A DNA stretch of 64,000 nucleotides from Gracilaria vermiculophylla (GCA_019155205.2 JAHNZQ020000016.1:1502430-1566429); one strand, 5' to 3'. Shown: positions 39,449 to 49,981, numbered from the stretch's first letter. Notes: a model not told the origin generated them from the letters alone. Program-made: numbers and translations.

Positions 39449-41011
39449 TCTAGCGAGAACAATAAAAGAGCTTCCCACGAGCATACACTACGCCGAGCGT
39501 AAGGCGAGGAGGGGGCATCTTCTTCGTGCAAGTTATGTGACAAACGCGCTTGAACCGAGTGACAAAATGGCAACAAAAGTGATAAACAGTGGCTGTGTAC
39601 TGCTTCGGCATTTTAAGCCGAGTTGGTCTCCTATTGTACAGCTCCTCTATTGCTACGTTTGCGATTGGCGTCAGAAGCGCCCAAGCAAAAAAAAAAAAAA
39701 GGAAAGGAACACACAGGCGCGCAAAGATTCAAGGACTCCATGCCTTGCGTGATCGACAGCCGCAGTGCGACAGAAATCCACGGACGGCCACAAACTCCTT
39801 AGAAGAGTTGGTTTGGTGTACAGTTCCACTGGTTGCATGTTGGGTTTGGAACAGATGAATACACGATGGGGAGCCAAACCCAGGAAACCTTAAGAATCTA
39901 GTTTAGCTAAAGACATATGATTACTTCATGTACAGCGCTGAAGGTTTGGAATTCCATTGCAGAATTCTGCTTTTATCCGGTAACCTGAGAACAACATGTC
40001 TCTTGATGAGACTAAACTAACCGTCAGGAAACGTTGTGGACTTTTTCGTGCCACTTGCCCACGGTAGATCTGACGAATTCAGTTCACCCAACATATTTTT
40101 CTTACCTTGGCTTGAATTGCAGGTCTGTTCGTCCTCTCATATCCTCCGCAACGAAGGCGCTATCCTTTAAACATGACAAGAGGAAGTGCCCCGGCGTGAT
40201 TTGTGTTTTGTAGTGTTGCAACATGTAAGTAGTTTTAAGCAGCGACTGTTGTCTTTCCTGAATTCGAGAAATTGCGAAGAATACTAATCCTGAACCTCAA
40301 AGAATTCCATAACGTCGAACCGATGATCATCGTCGTGAATTCTTAGTATGACCCAACTTGAGTCAATACACGTTGCTCGGCATATCTATGAAACAATTGA
40401 TTCGCTCTACTATAGGGAAGGCTTTTACTTGTACGAAGTTGACTTACGCTTCCATGTGAGTAGATCGGTATGCTCCAAGATTGAAAGCAACTCTGCATGA
40501 CCGTGACAGTTGGCTCCTGACCTCTTTGGCAAGCGCCTGATTTAATTGCAAACTAGTCTCACTTTTGCGAGATTCGTTTCAGCAGGATGCCCTTCCAGTA
40601 GAGGGAAAACGCAGGCGCAATGCACGGAAGGCTTTCCTTCTGCGTTTTGTCTACTCCCGTTGTCTCAAGATATCACTTGCGCCTTTTGATGCTTTGCACG
40701 ACGGTAGTTGTGTTGCTGGGAGACATGTTCTCGTGTCACGGAGTTATCACGGAGTTATCACGGAGTTATCACGGAGTTATGGTTTGATTTCAGTTTCAGA
40801 TTTTCGTTCAACAGATTTATAATTTCTTTCTTCATTCTCCGTGGACTGGACTTTGTCTAAATATATTCATGAAGATTCTGTTCCGTTAAAGAATGCTCGC
40901 TGCTTCAGCACGAAGTAGCTCAAAATTTCTCGAGATCTACATGCGCAGCGACTCAAGAAGAATATCAGAGACGAATATTCCAGAAACGCCTATCCCATTC
41001 ATTCGAGAAGA
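39449..41011. other. Intergenic region between tandem GT77 paralogues, 1.6 kb
   Basis: No gene is visible. There is an A-run near 39687-39702 and the 11-bp tandem repeat at 40736-40779. The last 150 bp includes an AT-rich TATA-like element near 40857 upstream of copy 2. Confidence 0.55.
40736..40779. repeat. 11-bp tandem repeat TCACGGAGTTA, four exact units
   Basis: Four perfect contiguous copies occur, about 230 bp upstream of the copy 2 glycosyltransferase ATG. The 11-bp period is close to one helical turn, so a bound protein would meet the same face four times. Confidence 0.9.
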
Positions 41012-43198
41012 ATGCACCCCTTTGACCGCGGCGGTGCGAAGGGGGCACATTGCCGGGTAGGACTTGACCATGCTTTCGTAGAGAGACTCGGAAGAAGATC
41101 AAAGCTCAACAAACCATTCCAAACGCCTCAGTTTTGTCTGTTTACCTGGGCTTTGTTGCTTTTGCTTTTGTACATAGACACAAGTCTACTTCCGACAATT
41201 CGCAGCTTCCCAGTTACTTCATTAGAAGAACGATCGGAATCAAGTATCTTTGATGCTGCAAACCTCTATCACTCCAATATACCCAACGAACCCGAATCGT
41301 TTGACATTGAAATATTTTCAGCGCCAAAACCTTTTGTTGGAGAAGATCGCAACGTAAATCTGCGAGCAATTAGATCATGGCAAAGATTAACCCCAAGACC
41401 AAGAATCACTCTCCTTGGATACGAAACTGGATATGCAGAGGTGGCCGATGAGTATGGCCTGGGTATAAAATCTGTCGACAAGAATTTTCTGGGAGTTCCT
41501 CTTTTCAATTCCATGTTTCATGTCGCCAACTCTTCGAAAGCCGATGTTGCTGTCATTATCAATGGTGATATCATTTTGATAAACGACTTCATTTCCACCA
41601 TGAGGAAAGTCAGGTCGAGATTCAAAAACTATCTTGTGGTTAGTGCTAGGTACGATTTGGAGGAACTGCCGCATACCTTGAACGAAGAAACCCATGATTA
41701 CGAAAACGAGCTACGACAATACACCCTAAGTCATGGAAAACTTCACACATATGGAGGAATGGATTTATGGGCTTGGAACCCGAACGGACCTCCATTGTTT
41801 GACCAACAGATGCCACCATTTATATTTGGTAGAGGAAAATACGACAATTGGCTTACCCATGAAACAATAGCAGCCGGCCGACGACAAGTTATTGATGCCT
41901 CCGAGTCTGTGATGAGTGTCCATATCCGTCATGATCATAACCGAGTGTCTCAGTCCGGAAAATCAGGCCTACAAGACACATTCTGGTCCGAAGGAAAAAG
42001 ATCAAAGTTTGAACTTTTTGTCAACATCTATCTCAGCGCTCGGTTCGGATCCTATGAAAATCAGATGGGAAACATTTTGTATGCTCCTTGGCGAATGGCG
42101 AGATGTCTCGAGGCCGATGGATCCTGTTTAGTACGGCGAATTCGGCCTGGTATCTGTAACTGTGAATATTCTCCGTCTTCCATGGGAACACAGACTGATC
42201 CTACATTCAAGCATGGGTCAAGAATGATAAAGTGTGGTAGTATTTCATATGAAACGAAGGAGGACTACGAAATACCGGTCATGGTTTCGGCTTCTGAAAA
42301 AGAACCAGAAAATTTCGGGCTTCCTTTGACCTTTCGAACAGTCATTGAACGCGTCGCTGAGGACAACACAGTGATTCTTTCAGCAATGAATTACGGGTAT
42401 CGGAACATGATGATGAACTGGGTTTGCAACATGAGGCAGCTGAATATTTCGAATTTTGTCGTAGCAGCGTTTGATGCCGAGCTCTACCGGTATGCTTTCT
42501 TGAGGGGACTTCCAGTGTACTTGGAGACCAGTGTGATGTCAAACACAACCCTTTCGGATGCGGTCTATGGGAGTGATACTTTCAAGGAACTGACTAAAAT
42601 GAAGTCTAGAATTGTTCTAAGAGTGCTTAAAGAAGGCTATGACGTGGTATGGACGGATACAGACATAGTTTGGTTTCAAAATCCTTTAAATGATTTAAAA
42701 AGCTACTATTCAGACGTCGCAGTCCAGTCAAATGCCCGTGATGATGAGGATGCCAATGCCAAAAGAAGGATTAACTCGGGATTCTACTTTGTTCGGAGCA
42801 ACAGCAGATCTGTGAGGGCTTTTGAGGATATCATAGCTTACGCGAAACGATCAAAAATGTCAGAGCAGCCATGTTTCTATGACGTCATTTGTGGCAAGAA
42901 TGGTGAGAGAACCGTTGGAAATGACCGCTGTGTGTACAATGGTTTGAGTTTGCAGCTCTTAGATCGTGGGCTTTACCCTAATGGAGTTACTCACAGTATG
43001 TGGGCATTGCCTGCAGGATCAATACTCTGGCAGTTTCCGAACATATTAATAATTCATAATAACTGGATAAAGGGCTCAAAAGAGAAAGAAAAGCGATTCG
43101 AGAGGCATGGGTACATCATGTTCAACAAAGACCTCGGGATTTGCAGGCACATATCTTTGTCGACAAAATTCTTTCCGTTATCATCTCAGATGGTGTGA
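41012..43198 (+). CDS. Golgi GT77-family fusion glycosyltransferase, copy 2 (728 aa)
   Basis: It is a full-length paralogue of the 37325-39448 protein; by eye well over half of the lumenal positions are identical. A longer basic tail precedes one span at about 43-61 (FCLFTWALLLLLLYIDTSL). Shared signatures are EIFSAPKPFVGED, GYETGYAEVADEYGL, NFLGVPLFNSMF, INGDIILINDFI, MDLWAWN, FIFGRGKYDNWLTHE, TVILSAMNYGYR at about 451, and the metal site VVWTDTDIVWF at about 546. Cysteines in GICNCEYS and EQPCFYDVICG are conserved between copies. The third codon positions are visibly more AT-rich than in copy 1, so the copies are old or under different codon pressure. The C-terminus extends beyond copy 1 with RHISLSTKFFPLSS. 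No intron is seen. Confidence 0.87.
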   Translation: MHPFDRGGAKGAHCRVGLDHAFVERLGRRSKLNKPFQTPQFCLFTWALLLLLLYIDTSLLPTIRSFPVTSLEERSESSIFDAANLYHSNIPNEPESFDIEIFSAPKPFVGEDRNVNLRAIRSWQRLTPRPRITLLGYETGYAEVADEYGLGIKSVDKNFLGVPLFNSMFHVANSSKADVAVIINGDIILINDFISTMRKVRSRFKNYLVVSARYDLEELPHTLNEETHDYENELRQYTLSHGKLHTYGGMDLWAWNPNGPPLFDQQMPPFIFGRGKYDNWLTHETIAAGRRQVIDASESVMSVHIRHDHNRVSQSGKSGLQDTFWSEGKRSKFELFVNIYLSARFGSYENQMGNILYAPWRMARCLEADGSCLVRRIRPGICNCEYSPSSMGTQTDPTFKHGSRMIKCGSISYETKEDYEIPVMVSASEKEPENFGLPLTFRTVIERVAEDNTVILSAMNYGYRNMMMNWVCNMRQLNISNFVVAAFDAELYRYAFLRGLPVYLETSVMSNTTLSDAVYGSDTFKELTKMKSRIVLRVLKEGYDVVWTDTDIVWFQNPLNDLKSYYSDVAVQSNARDDEDANAKRRINSGFYFVRSNSRSVRAFEDIIAYAKRSKMSEQPCFYDVICGKNGERTVGNDRCVYNGLSLQLLDRGLYPNGVTHSMWALPAGSILWQFPNILIIHNNWIKGSKEKEKRFERHGYIMFNKDLGICRHISLSTKFFPLSSQMV

Positions 43199-43699
43199 AA
43201 ATCTGCGTTATGGCAAGAGGGACTATACATTATCGTTACAAAAGCAAAGAGTTAGAGCCTATGAGTTCTTCTTTGTTACATGACAGGAACTATCCCGTTT
43301 GGACATTACACCTCATGACATGAATATATCCAAAGTCGGATGGATAATCATGCACGAATTTATTGGATTGAACTGCTTTCAAGATATTTGGGACATCAGC
43401 AACAAAAATAAACTATTTCTTGAGACTCTTTGACCAGAACAATAGCTAGTGGAAGTAAGGCACTTCGCATCAGTCGAAGATCGCATCTTTCAACATAGTT
43501 TGCTAGAAGCTGCATCACACGAGTTCTCTACTCCGCTTGGATATTTTATACGGAGTTCCTCGAACTCAAAGTGTCTATTAGAAGATGGACCGATTGAAAG
43601 ATCCCGTACAACGGAAACCATCCAATGCGAAAAAGTAATCCTCGAGCAGTTCTAGTTGTCGCCCAATATGACAATGGAGTTTTTGCATGATTGCCACAG
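43199..43699. other. Convergent intergenic region, 0.5 kb
   Basis: It holds the 3' ends of GT77 copy 2 (AATAAA at 43407-43412) and of the INO80B-like gene. I see no gene. Confidence 0.55.
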
Positions 43700-45037
43700 T
43701 TATATTGCGGCGGCGGAAGTTGTAGCGCATGGAAACACTCGCTTTCCGGTCTTTGGATCTCGTTTGCACAGTGGGGGATAAACGGCTTTCAGACTTTTCT
43801 TCAAATACGGAGGAACAACAGCATCTTTAGGAATGGAAAGAGTGGATCCCTCCTTGTTGCTGACATACCTCATGCACCCGTCCCGCATCTCATTCTGCGT
43901 GAGACGAACTTCAACCTGTGCAGCTCTCGCCTCTGTCGCTAGAGTGAGCTTCTTTCTTTTCGAAGTCACACCTCTCAACACTTTGTCTACCATAGCTGCC
44001 CTCTTCTCCCTATTCCTTTTCTCCGATACCATTTGACGAAGTCTTGCCTTCTGCTGTCTCTTCATCTCCATTTCTTCATCATGATCCCATTCTTCTTGAA
44101 CGTCCTTCTTCTTTGTCTTTGGAGAGCCAAGCTTCGAGTACTCGAGCTTCACTGTTTCACCCTGTAAAGCTCTTTGCCTGCTTGTGAGCCTTCTGGGTTT
44201 TTTTAGCTTCGGTTCCTCAGATGATTCACTCTTGAAATCTTCAGAATCATCTTTGCCTACTTCAGCCTCCAACTCGGCGAGAATATCTGTTTGTCCTTTG
44301 TTGATTTCACTACCTTCGTTGTCACCACTATCGTTTGTAAAATCATTGCTTTCGTCGTTTCCGTCTCTGTTCCCGTTGTCATCATCTTGATTAGCATCTC
44401 TACTGTCACTGCTGCTCTCCCTGATAGTCTTTCGTCTTTTCTTGGAACGTGAAACTGACATGCCCTTTGAAACATCGTCATCATCTTCCATGTCGAGGTC
44501 TCCATCACCTTCATCATCGCCATCCTCGTCTCCATTGTCATCTTCGTTTCCATCATCATTGTCATCGTCATCGTCTTTTTCCTCATTCATATCCTCCTCA
44601 TCCTCCTCGTCTTCCTCGTCCTCCTCCATCATATCCGCACTCGATTCATTCTCATCCTTCACGTAAAAATCATCTTTGCTCTCAGTGTCCGGGACGGCTT
44701 CGTCGTCATCGTCATCCTCTTCGTAATCATCGTCGTCATCTATGAGCTTTCGAGCTTTTTGGGCGTGGCGCGATGTTCGACGGACAGCGACAAACGATTC
44801 GTTCCCGTCGTCTTCGCTGTTTGCAGAGTCCTCTCGGAAGTTTTTCCGCGCAACACGACGTCGTGCTGATTGTCTGATAGGACGTTTCTCGGCGACTTGC
44901 GAATCGCGTTTATTGCTCTTACCAGCGGAGCGACTTGGTCGGGGAACAGGCGGCTTGGCTCCGCTGCTTCGACGAACACGCGGTACGGCGGGCAGTTTGC
45001 CAACTTCATCACTGCTGAAAGAATCCGGAGGCGACAT
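43700..45037 (-). CDS. INO80 complex subunit B / Ies2-like, PAPA-1 domain (445 aa)
   Basis: INO80B/Ies2 is an activator subunit of the INO80 nucleosome-remodelling ATPase. Residues 1-90 are basic and Ser/Arg-rich. Residues about 95-260 form very acidic, Asp/Glu-rich low complexity. The PAPA-1-like region starts LTSRQRALQGE at about 284 and continues with a Lys/Arg/Met helix EEMEMKRQQKARLRQMVSEKRNREKRAAMVDKVLRG to about 360. A C-terminal segment RYVSNKEGSTLSIPKDAVVP followed by YPPLCKRDPKTGKRVFPC matches the end of the Ies2 family. An acidic N-terminus plus these two blocks is specific to INO80B. The ATG at 45037 is well placed. No intron is seen. Confidence 0.85.
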   Translation of the reverse strand: MSPPDSFSSDEVGKLPAVPRVRRSSGAKPPVPRPSRSAGKSNKRDSQVAEKRPIRQSARRRVARKNFREDSANSEDDGNESFVAVRRTSRHAQKARKLIDDDDDYEEDDDDDEAVPDTESKDDFYVKDENESSADMMEEDEEDEEDEEDMNEEKDDDDDNDDGNEDDNGDEDGDDEGDGDLDMEDDDDVSKGMSVSRSKKRRKTIRESSSDSRDANQDDDNGNRDGNDESNDFTNDSGDNEGSEINKGQTDILAELEAEVGKDDSEDFKSESSEEPKLKKPRRLTSRQRALQGETVKLEYSKLGSPKTKKKDVQEEWDHDEEMEMKRQQKARLRQMVSEKRNREKRAAMVDKVLRGVTSKRKKLTLATEARAAQVEVRLTQNEMRDGCMRYVSNKEGSTLSIPKDAVVPPYLKKSLKAVYPPLCKRDPKTGKRVFPCATTSAAAI

Positions 45038-46688
45038 GGCCGGCCAACTCTGTCGAAGAATGGCAAGAAGTATGCACGCAACTGTCCAGCGTTATCTGGA
45101 GTTTATAGCGGCAGTGGAGACGACTACAAACTTGGAGACAAAATGGACGGCGTTCTCGCACAAGGTGGAAAGGGGAACTCGAGCCGTTCGGAACCGCGCC
45201 CCATCAGCCGATCGAGGAAACGTGGAGTTTGTGGGCATTTCACCGTGTGCAGTCGAGCAACCCCCCCTCGTATTGCACGCCTCTTTCGGGCTGCGCACTG
45301 TCGTCGATTTTTGTTGTTCGGGGCTCTGTCAACAGCAGAGTTTCAGCGATACAAAAATTCGGCGGCGCGTCCGCCGCGTTGAACCACAGGATAAAATGAA
45401 TGCAAAGCTTTATTCCGGATAAACTCCATCAAAGAAATATGTGGTAATCGCAGGGTTACCGCGCGAACGGACTTCAGCAGGTGAAGGTCCCCAAAATGGT
45501 ATTGTTGGACAACAAATACATTAGCCAACAAGGGCGGCACTTCTGAAGTGTAAAGAAATGAGCGAACCTTTTCAGGAGATTTGGAAATCGATTATCCTCG
45601 GTTTTAGAAGCAGAACGCTATTATCCTTGCTTCTGGTAGCAGAAGCAAGTTGGGAGACATGGTGAAAGGACGTTTAGCCCGCAATGTATGCACAGCCATA
45701 CGACGTGCCTCGGGGCGAGTTCTCAGGCGGTCTCTTGTCCGGTGGACAAGGTACCTAATAATCTCCATTCTGTCTTTTGTATGAAAACTGAACGCAATGG
45801 TTCTCGGTATGACAAGCTACATCGCTCGAGAACAGTTCTAAACGAAGCAATCACGAAAGAAATTCCACAGATATTCCCGAGTTTTGTCAAGAAGATCTTG
45901 ACAAAACTCATTTTCATGTCATTGACTTCATCAATTTGCTGAGTGGTTTGTAGGACACATGCTTGCTGAACTACTCTCACTGATTTGCTGAGTAGAGGAT
46001 AGCAGTTCTGGTCCAGCTAAATATTGCACATCTCAGGAGCTCAAGTGCCATAGAATTCGGCGAAAAATGAGCGCGTTATTGTGCGAGTCCTATAACCTAC
46101 ACATCTACCGACTTAACTGCATGACGGTTGGTTGGTATAAGCATCCAGAGAGAATGTAACAAGGAACTTAAACTTTCTTCCCCATTGTTGCTTCGTAGGA
46201 AATTGATACTACCAGAGAGCACTCGCGGAGAACTCGAGTGATTCTCATGTGCCGGTTGCGGGGGTCTGTTTACAACATTCGAGGTATCCTCTGCGCCAGA
46301 GAACACCGCAGTCTTCCACACTTAAATACATGTGCTCGCGAGAATCGTTGTTGACAGCGACTGGACAGCAAATGTGCGGCGTATTAAAGCTCCATGAAAC
46401 CTCTCGCCTTGACTTGACGTTGGTGCTGTGTGGCCAAATATCAGATCAAAGAGACAGCGAACACATAAAATTAATATGCGTGACTCCTCTGTCTCTCTGA
46501 CCGCGTTTCCAATTAAAGCAATGTCACAACAATCATTTCAATAGCTTAAACTTCCATCGCCCGTTCGAATTCGACCATATCTCTAAAAGCGTACATGAGC
46601 TGCATCACGACCAGACCGATGTCTGCAATCATTCACCGATCAACTCACATCGATTCGCCCAAACATAACCCAAGGCATCATTACGAAC
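45038..46688. other. Intergenic region, 1.65 kb
   Basis: No convincing gene is present. It contains the 31-bp hairpin at 45879-45909. It should hold the promoters of the divergent INO80B-like and alpha/beta-hydrolase genes. Confidence 0.55.
45879..45909. repeat. Perfect 14-bp inverted repeat with 3-nt loop
   Basis: GAGTTTTGTCAAGA and its exact reverse complement TCTTGACAAAACTC are separated by AGA. It could form a tight hairpin in RNA. No gene is attached to it, so a role cannot be given. Confidence 0.85.
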
Positions 46689-47882
46689 ATGAATCCCCGC
46701 ACAAAATGTGTGAGCTTATACATACTAATCTTCCTTACTGTTCCTATACTGAGCAAATTGATTCCGGTCGTTCACACATCAGCTCAAGCAAAACGTTCCC
46801 CAGTGGATTCGAAACCGGTTGGCCTACCCTCCGCCGTCACGAGCAGAGATATCGTTCAAGAAAACCATGCGATGGACACAGTTGTGAATCCATTAGTTCG
46901 AACGTTCCCCGTCCAGAAGCCGACCTTTCTGCAGCGCGTTGTCACATGGTTCAAACAGGCACTCCCGTTTCGCTCTTCCGCCGCGCAAGACGAGCTGAGC
47001 TCTGACTTCATACCCTCGTCGTCGCGAAGTTCACACACAGATTTTCGAGAGGCGCGCGTGGCGGATGTCGACGTCGCGTTCCAAAACCCATTCGCGCCGC
47101 GAGCGCTGCGCGGAGTGGCGCTTCTGTTCCACGGCTGCTCGCAATCGGCCAAGGACTGGTTCCAACTGCCCGAGCACAAGATGATAAGCTTTCACCTGCT
47201 CAAGAAGCGCTTCGCGCTGCTGGCATTGACGTCGCAGAACCGCGTGACGGGGTGCTGGAGCACGCGCTTCCCCGGGGGTGAGAACGACGATGTGATGCGG
47301 GTGAAGGTTGCGGTGCGCCAATGGGTTGCCGAGCAAGGATTGGCAGAGTCGACGGCACTGATCGGGGTGGGGGTGTCATCCGGGGCCACACTGTTGAGCA
47401 TCCTGTCATTAGATTTGCCAATCGTGAGTCAAGCGCTGTACCTGTCAGCCGGCAACCAACGAGCACTGAGAAACGCAACGAGCAAGTATCCAAGCACGCT
47501 GTTCGTGCACCAAGCCAACGACCACTATTACGCGCCACCGTCTTCAATTTCGGCGTCTCGTCACATTCTGGTTCGCAAAAAAGTTGCCATGGTGGGAGAA
47601 CTGTCTCTGGAGAGGGTTCCCTTCACGGGCACAACGTTCCACGAACACGAACCGCTTGTGACAAAACAAGTTTCGCAACAAATTTACGAGGCGGCGGATC
47701 AAAGCGAACGCAAAGTGGCTCAAGTTCTACGCGCAAACAAGTTGTCCGACGAGTCATTGCAGCGAAGCGTGCTGCAAATCGCACGGGTGATGCGCGGGGC
47801 GCACGAACTGTCAGCGATGCACGTGGACAAGGTGACAAAATGGCTGGCGGCGCAGAGTAACAAGGCGGAGAAGAAGGAGTGA
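46689..47882 (+). CDS. Membrane-anchored or secreted alpha/beta-hydrolase-like protein (397 aa)
   Basis: A hydrophobic N-terminal segment at about 7-30 acts as signal peptide or anchor. Residues 35-140 are a low-conservation Ser/Arg/Pro region. The hydrolase-like core begins with GVALLFHGCSQSAKDWF at about 141, where HG is the usual oxyanion region. The nucleophile elbow GVSSGAT has Ser230 in G-x-S-x-G. SRHILVRKK and TTFHEHEPLV further on could supply the remaining triad residues, with a His near 320. Proteins of this layout occur in plants and algae without known substrate (from memory). Its 3' end is only 23 bp from the 3' end of HisB on the other strand, so the transcripts probably overlap. 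No intron is seen. Confidence 0.75.
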   Translation: MNPRTKCVSLYILIFLTVPILSKLIPVVHTSAQAKRSPVDSKPVGLPSAVTSRDIVQENHAMDTVVNPLVRTFPVQKPTFLQRVVTWFKQALPFRSSAAQDELSSDFIPSSSRSSHTDFREARVADVDVAFQNPFAPRALRGVALLFHGCSQSAKDWFQLPEHKMISFHLLKKRFALLALTSQNRVTGCWSTRFPGGENDDVMRVKVAVRQWVAEQGLAESTALIGVGVSSGATLLSILSLDLPIVSQALYLSAGNQRALRNATSKYPSTLFVHQANDHYYAPPSSISASRHILVRKKVAMVGELSLERVPFTGTTFHEHEPLVTKQVSQQIYEAADQSERKVAQVLRANKLSDESLQRSVLQIARVMRGAHELSAMHVDKVTKWLAAQSNKAEKKE

Positions 47883-47905
47883 GGGTGGGGTGAGGCGGAA
47901 GAAAA

Positions 47906-48739
47906 TCACGGGGTTGGGCTAGATTCAAGGGCGGCAGCGTCGGTGAGGACACCCTTCGAACTGGGGATGGAGTTGATGGCGCGGGGGTCATACTCGAGTG
48001 CCATTCTCATAGCCCTGGCAAAGGACTTGAAGCTGGCCTCGATTATGTGATGACTATTGATACCCGAGCGTTGAATGACATGTAAAGTGATTTGGGCGTT
48101 TGCGGCGACGGCATGATAAAACTCGCGAACGAGCTGAGTGTCGTAGGTGCCGACCCTTTGGGTGGGAATGTCAAGCAAGTAGTGGCAGTAGGGGCGGCCC
48201 GAAAAGTCAAGCACAACCTCGACAAGGCTCTCATCGAGCGGGGCAACAAAGTGGCCAAAGCGGCGAATGCCCTTCTTGTCGGCCAGGGCGTTGGAGAGGG
48301 CGATTCCGAGCGTGATGGCCACGTCCTCATTGGTGTGGTGGTCGTCGATCCACAAGTCGCCCTTGGCGCGCAGGTGGAGGTCGAACAGGCCGTGCGAACA
48401 GAGCTGGGCCAGCATGTGATCCAAAAAGGGAATGCCGCTGTCTACGTCGCAGACGCCGGTGCCGTCGACATTGAGCGTAAGGGTGATGGCGGTTTCGCGC
48501 GTGGTGCGCGAGACGGTGGCGGTGCGCGGCGGGAGCGGGGGTTGGGCGGGACGGGCGGGATGGGCAGGTTGCGCAGGCGCGGCGGCAGGGGTGGGACGCG
48601 GGGCGGGGGCGGGGGCGGAGGGCTGGGAAGCGCGACAGACGGGGGCCGCGCGCGGAGGCGGCGCCAAGGCTTCGATGCGCGCGCGTTGGCGGGGCGCGCG
48701 CAGCAGCGGCGTCAAGCAGCAGAACGCGGACGCACTCAT
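47906..48739 (-). CDS. HISB: Imidazoleglycerol-phosphate dehydratase, plastid-targeted (277 aa)
   Basis: The enzyme dehydrates imidazoleglycerol phosphate to imidazoleacetol phosphate in histidine synthesis and binds two manganese ions through His/Glu motifs. Visible motifs are the first metal site [51 protein letters not shown], and the second metal site [16 protein letters not shown]. The first 75 residues from the ATG at 48739 are Pro/Ala/Arg-rich without acids, a likely transit peptide. The frame is open further upstream through a GGC array that would encode poly-Ala, but no ATG opens it. The mature part has the usual 195-200 residues. It is divergent from FTR1 across 1.5 kb of GC-rich DNA. 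Confidence 0.95.
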   Translation of the reverse strand: MSASAFCCLTPLLRAPRQRARIEALAPPPRAAPVCRASQPSAPAPAPRPTPAAAPAQPAHPARPAQPPLPPRTATVSRTTRETAITLTLNVDGTGVCDVDSGIPFLDHMLAQLCSHGLFDLHLRAKGDLWIDDHHTNEDVAITLGIALSNALADKKGIRRFGHFVAPLDESLVEVVLDFSGRPYCHYLLDIPTQRVGTYDTQLVREFYHAVAANAQITLHVIQRSGINSHHIIEASFKSFARAMRMALEYDPRAINSIPSSKGVLTDAAALESSPTP

Positions 48740-48755
48740 GGCGACTGGCGTGCGA

Positions 48756-48756
<1 letters not shown>

Positions 48757-48797
<41 letters not shown>

Positions 48798-48812
48798 GCA
48801 GCAGCGGCGGCA
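48757..48812. repeat. GGC trinucleotide array in the HISB leader
   Basis: About 56 bp of GGC with two AGC interruptions lies 18 bp upstream of the HISB ATG, probably within the 5' untranslated region. Length variation here could affect translation. Confidence 0.8.
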
Positions 48813-48877
48813 ATGGTGGCGCGGCTGCTCTCCTGTGCGCAGGGGCCGCAGCGGCGGCGAGGCAAGGATAGACAATT

Positions 48878-49132
48878 GCGCGTGGCCACGTGAACACGCG
48901 GCCAGCGTGCAGCAGCGACCAGAGCGGCGGCGGCACGGCACATGCACGCTCACTGTTGAGTTTGGCGCGTGGCCACGCGGACACGTGCCCAGCGTGGAAC
49001 GGCCAGCAGAGCGGCGGCGGCATGGCACACGCACGCTCACTGTTGAGTATGGCGCGTGGCCACGCGGACACATGGCCAGCGTGGAGAGGCGAGCTAAGCG
49101 GCGCTGGCAAGGGACGCAGAGTGTGGTTTTGG
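48878..49132. repeat. 87-bp direct tandem repeat, three units
   Basis: Units start at 48878, 48965 and 49052, each beginning GCGCGTGGCCACG. Units 1 and 2 are close copies and both end near GCACGCTCACTGTTGAGT. Unit 3 is diverged in its second half. A weak fourth start is visible at 49133. Units 1 and 2 each hold one CACGTG hexamer, at different offsets. Confidence 0.82.
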
Positions 49133-49938
49133 GCGCGCGGCCAACTGGGCGGTGCACGCGAGCACGCAGCTCGTTGGGCACGAGCGCCGCGTGCGCTCGC
49201 AAATGCATGCGCTGGCGCAACGTGCTGTAAGGCAGCTACCGACGAGGAGCACAGCGCGGCGTTTGGCCGCACAGCGCGCGAGCGCTCAGGCGCCAGTTGC
49301 GTCATGCCTTGTGCGCGATGCAGCGCTGGGGGCTCCGTTCTCGGCGCTCGCCTCCGCCGCGGGCGCTTGCGTGCGATTCCGCGCAAGCGCTCCGCCCGAG
49401 CGCCGCACGCAACGGGGCGCCGCTCTGAGCTGCCATGGCACACCCAGTTCGCCGCGTGTGAGCGCCCCGACTAAACAGCACCGCGCCACAGCCGCAGCCC
49501 GTTGCGCCGCTCCGAGCAGCGCGCACACGCGCCGCGCCGTGCGCCCCAACGCCTGCCGCCTCGCGCCCCGATATCTGCGCCGCCGCGCCCACTCAGCGGC
49601 CGCCACCGCGCGCCGCGCCGCCGCGCGCGCCCGCGCCGCCGCGCCGCGCGCTGGCTCGCGCAAGTCGCGCGCGCGCCCACGCCCGGCCGCGCCGCCCCGC
49701 CCGCCGGCCGGCCGCAGGAAACGCGCACGAATCGCGCCGCCGCGCGCGCCGCGCCGCGCTGCCGCCGCGCCGCGCCGCGCCGCGCCGCGCCGCGCGCGCG
49801 GCGAGCGCGGCGAGCGCGCGCGCCGTGGCGGCGCAAACCGCCGCCCGCTCACGTGCGCGCGCACAGCGCGCGCGGCGCGCACGCGCGGCGCCCGCGCACG
49901 GCGCGCGCGCCGCAGCACGCGCGCGCCGCAGCACGCGC

Positions 49939-49940
<2 letters not shown>

Positions 49941-49980
<40 letters not shown>
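49941..49980. repeat. Perfect GCC trinucleotide run, 13 units
   Basis: Forty bases of uninterrupted GCC are present, embedded in near-pure C/G sequence about 230 bp upstream of the FTR1 ATG. Confidence 0.9.

Positions 49981-49981
<1 letters not shown>

Noticed and set aside
39687..39702. A-run downstream of GT77 copy 1 as a retroposed poly(A) tail
   Set aside because: No target-site duplication or retroposed gene body could be identified around it.
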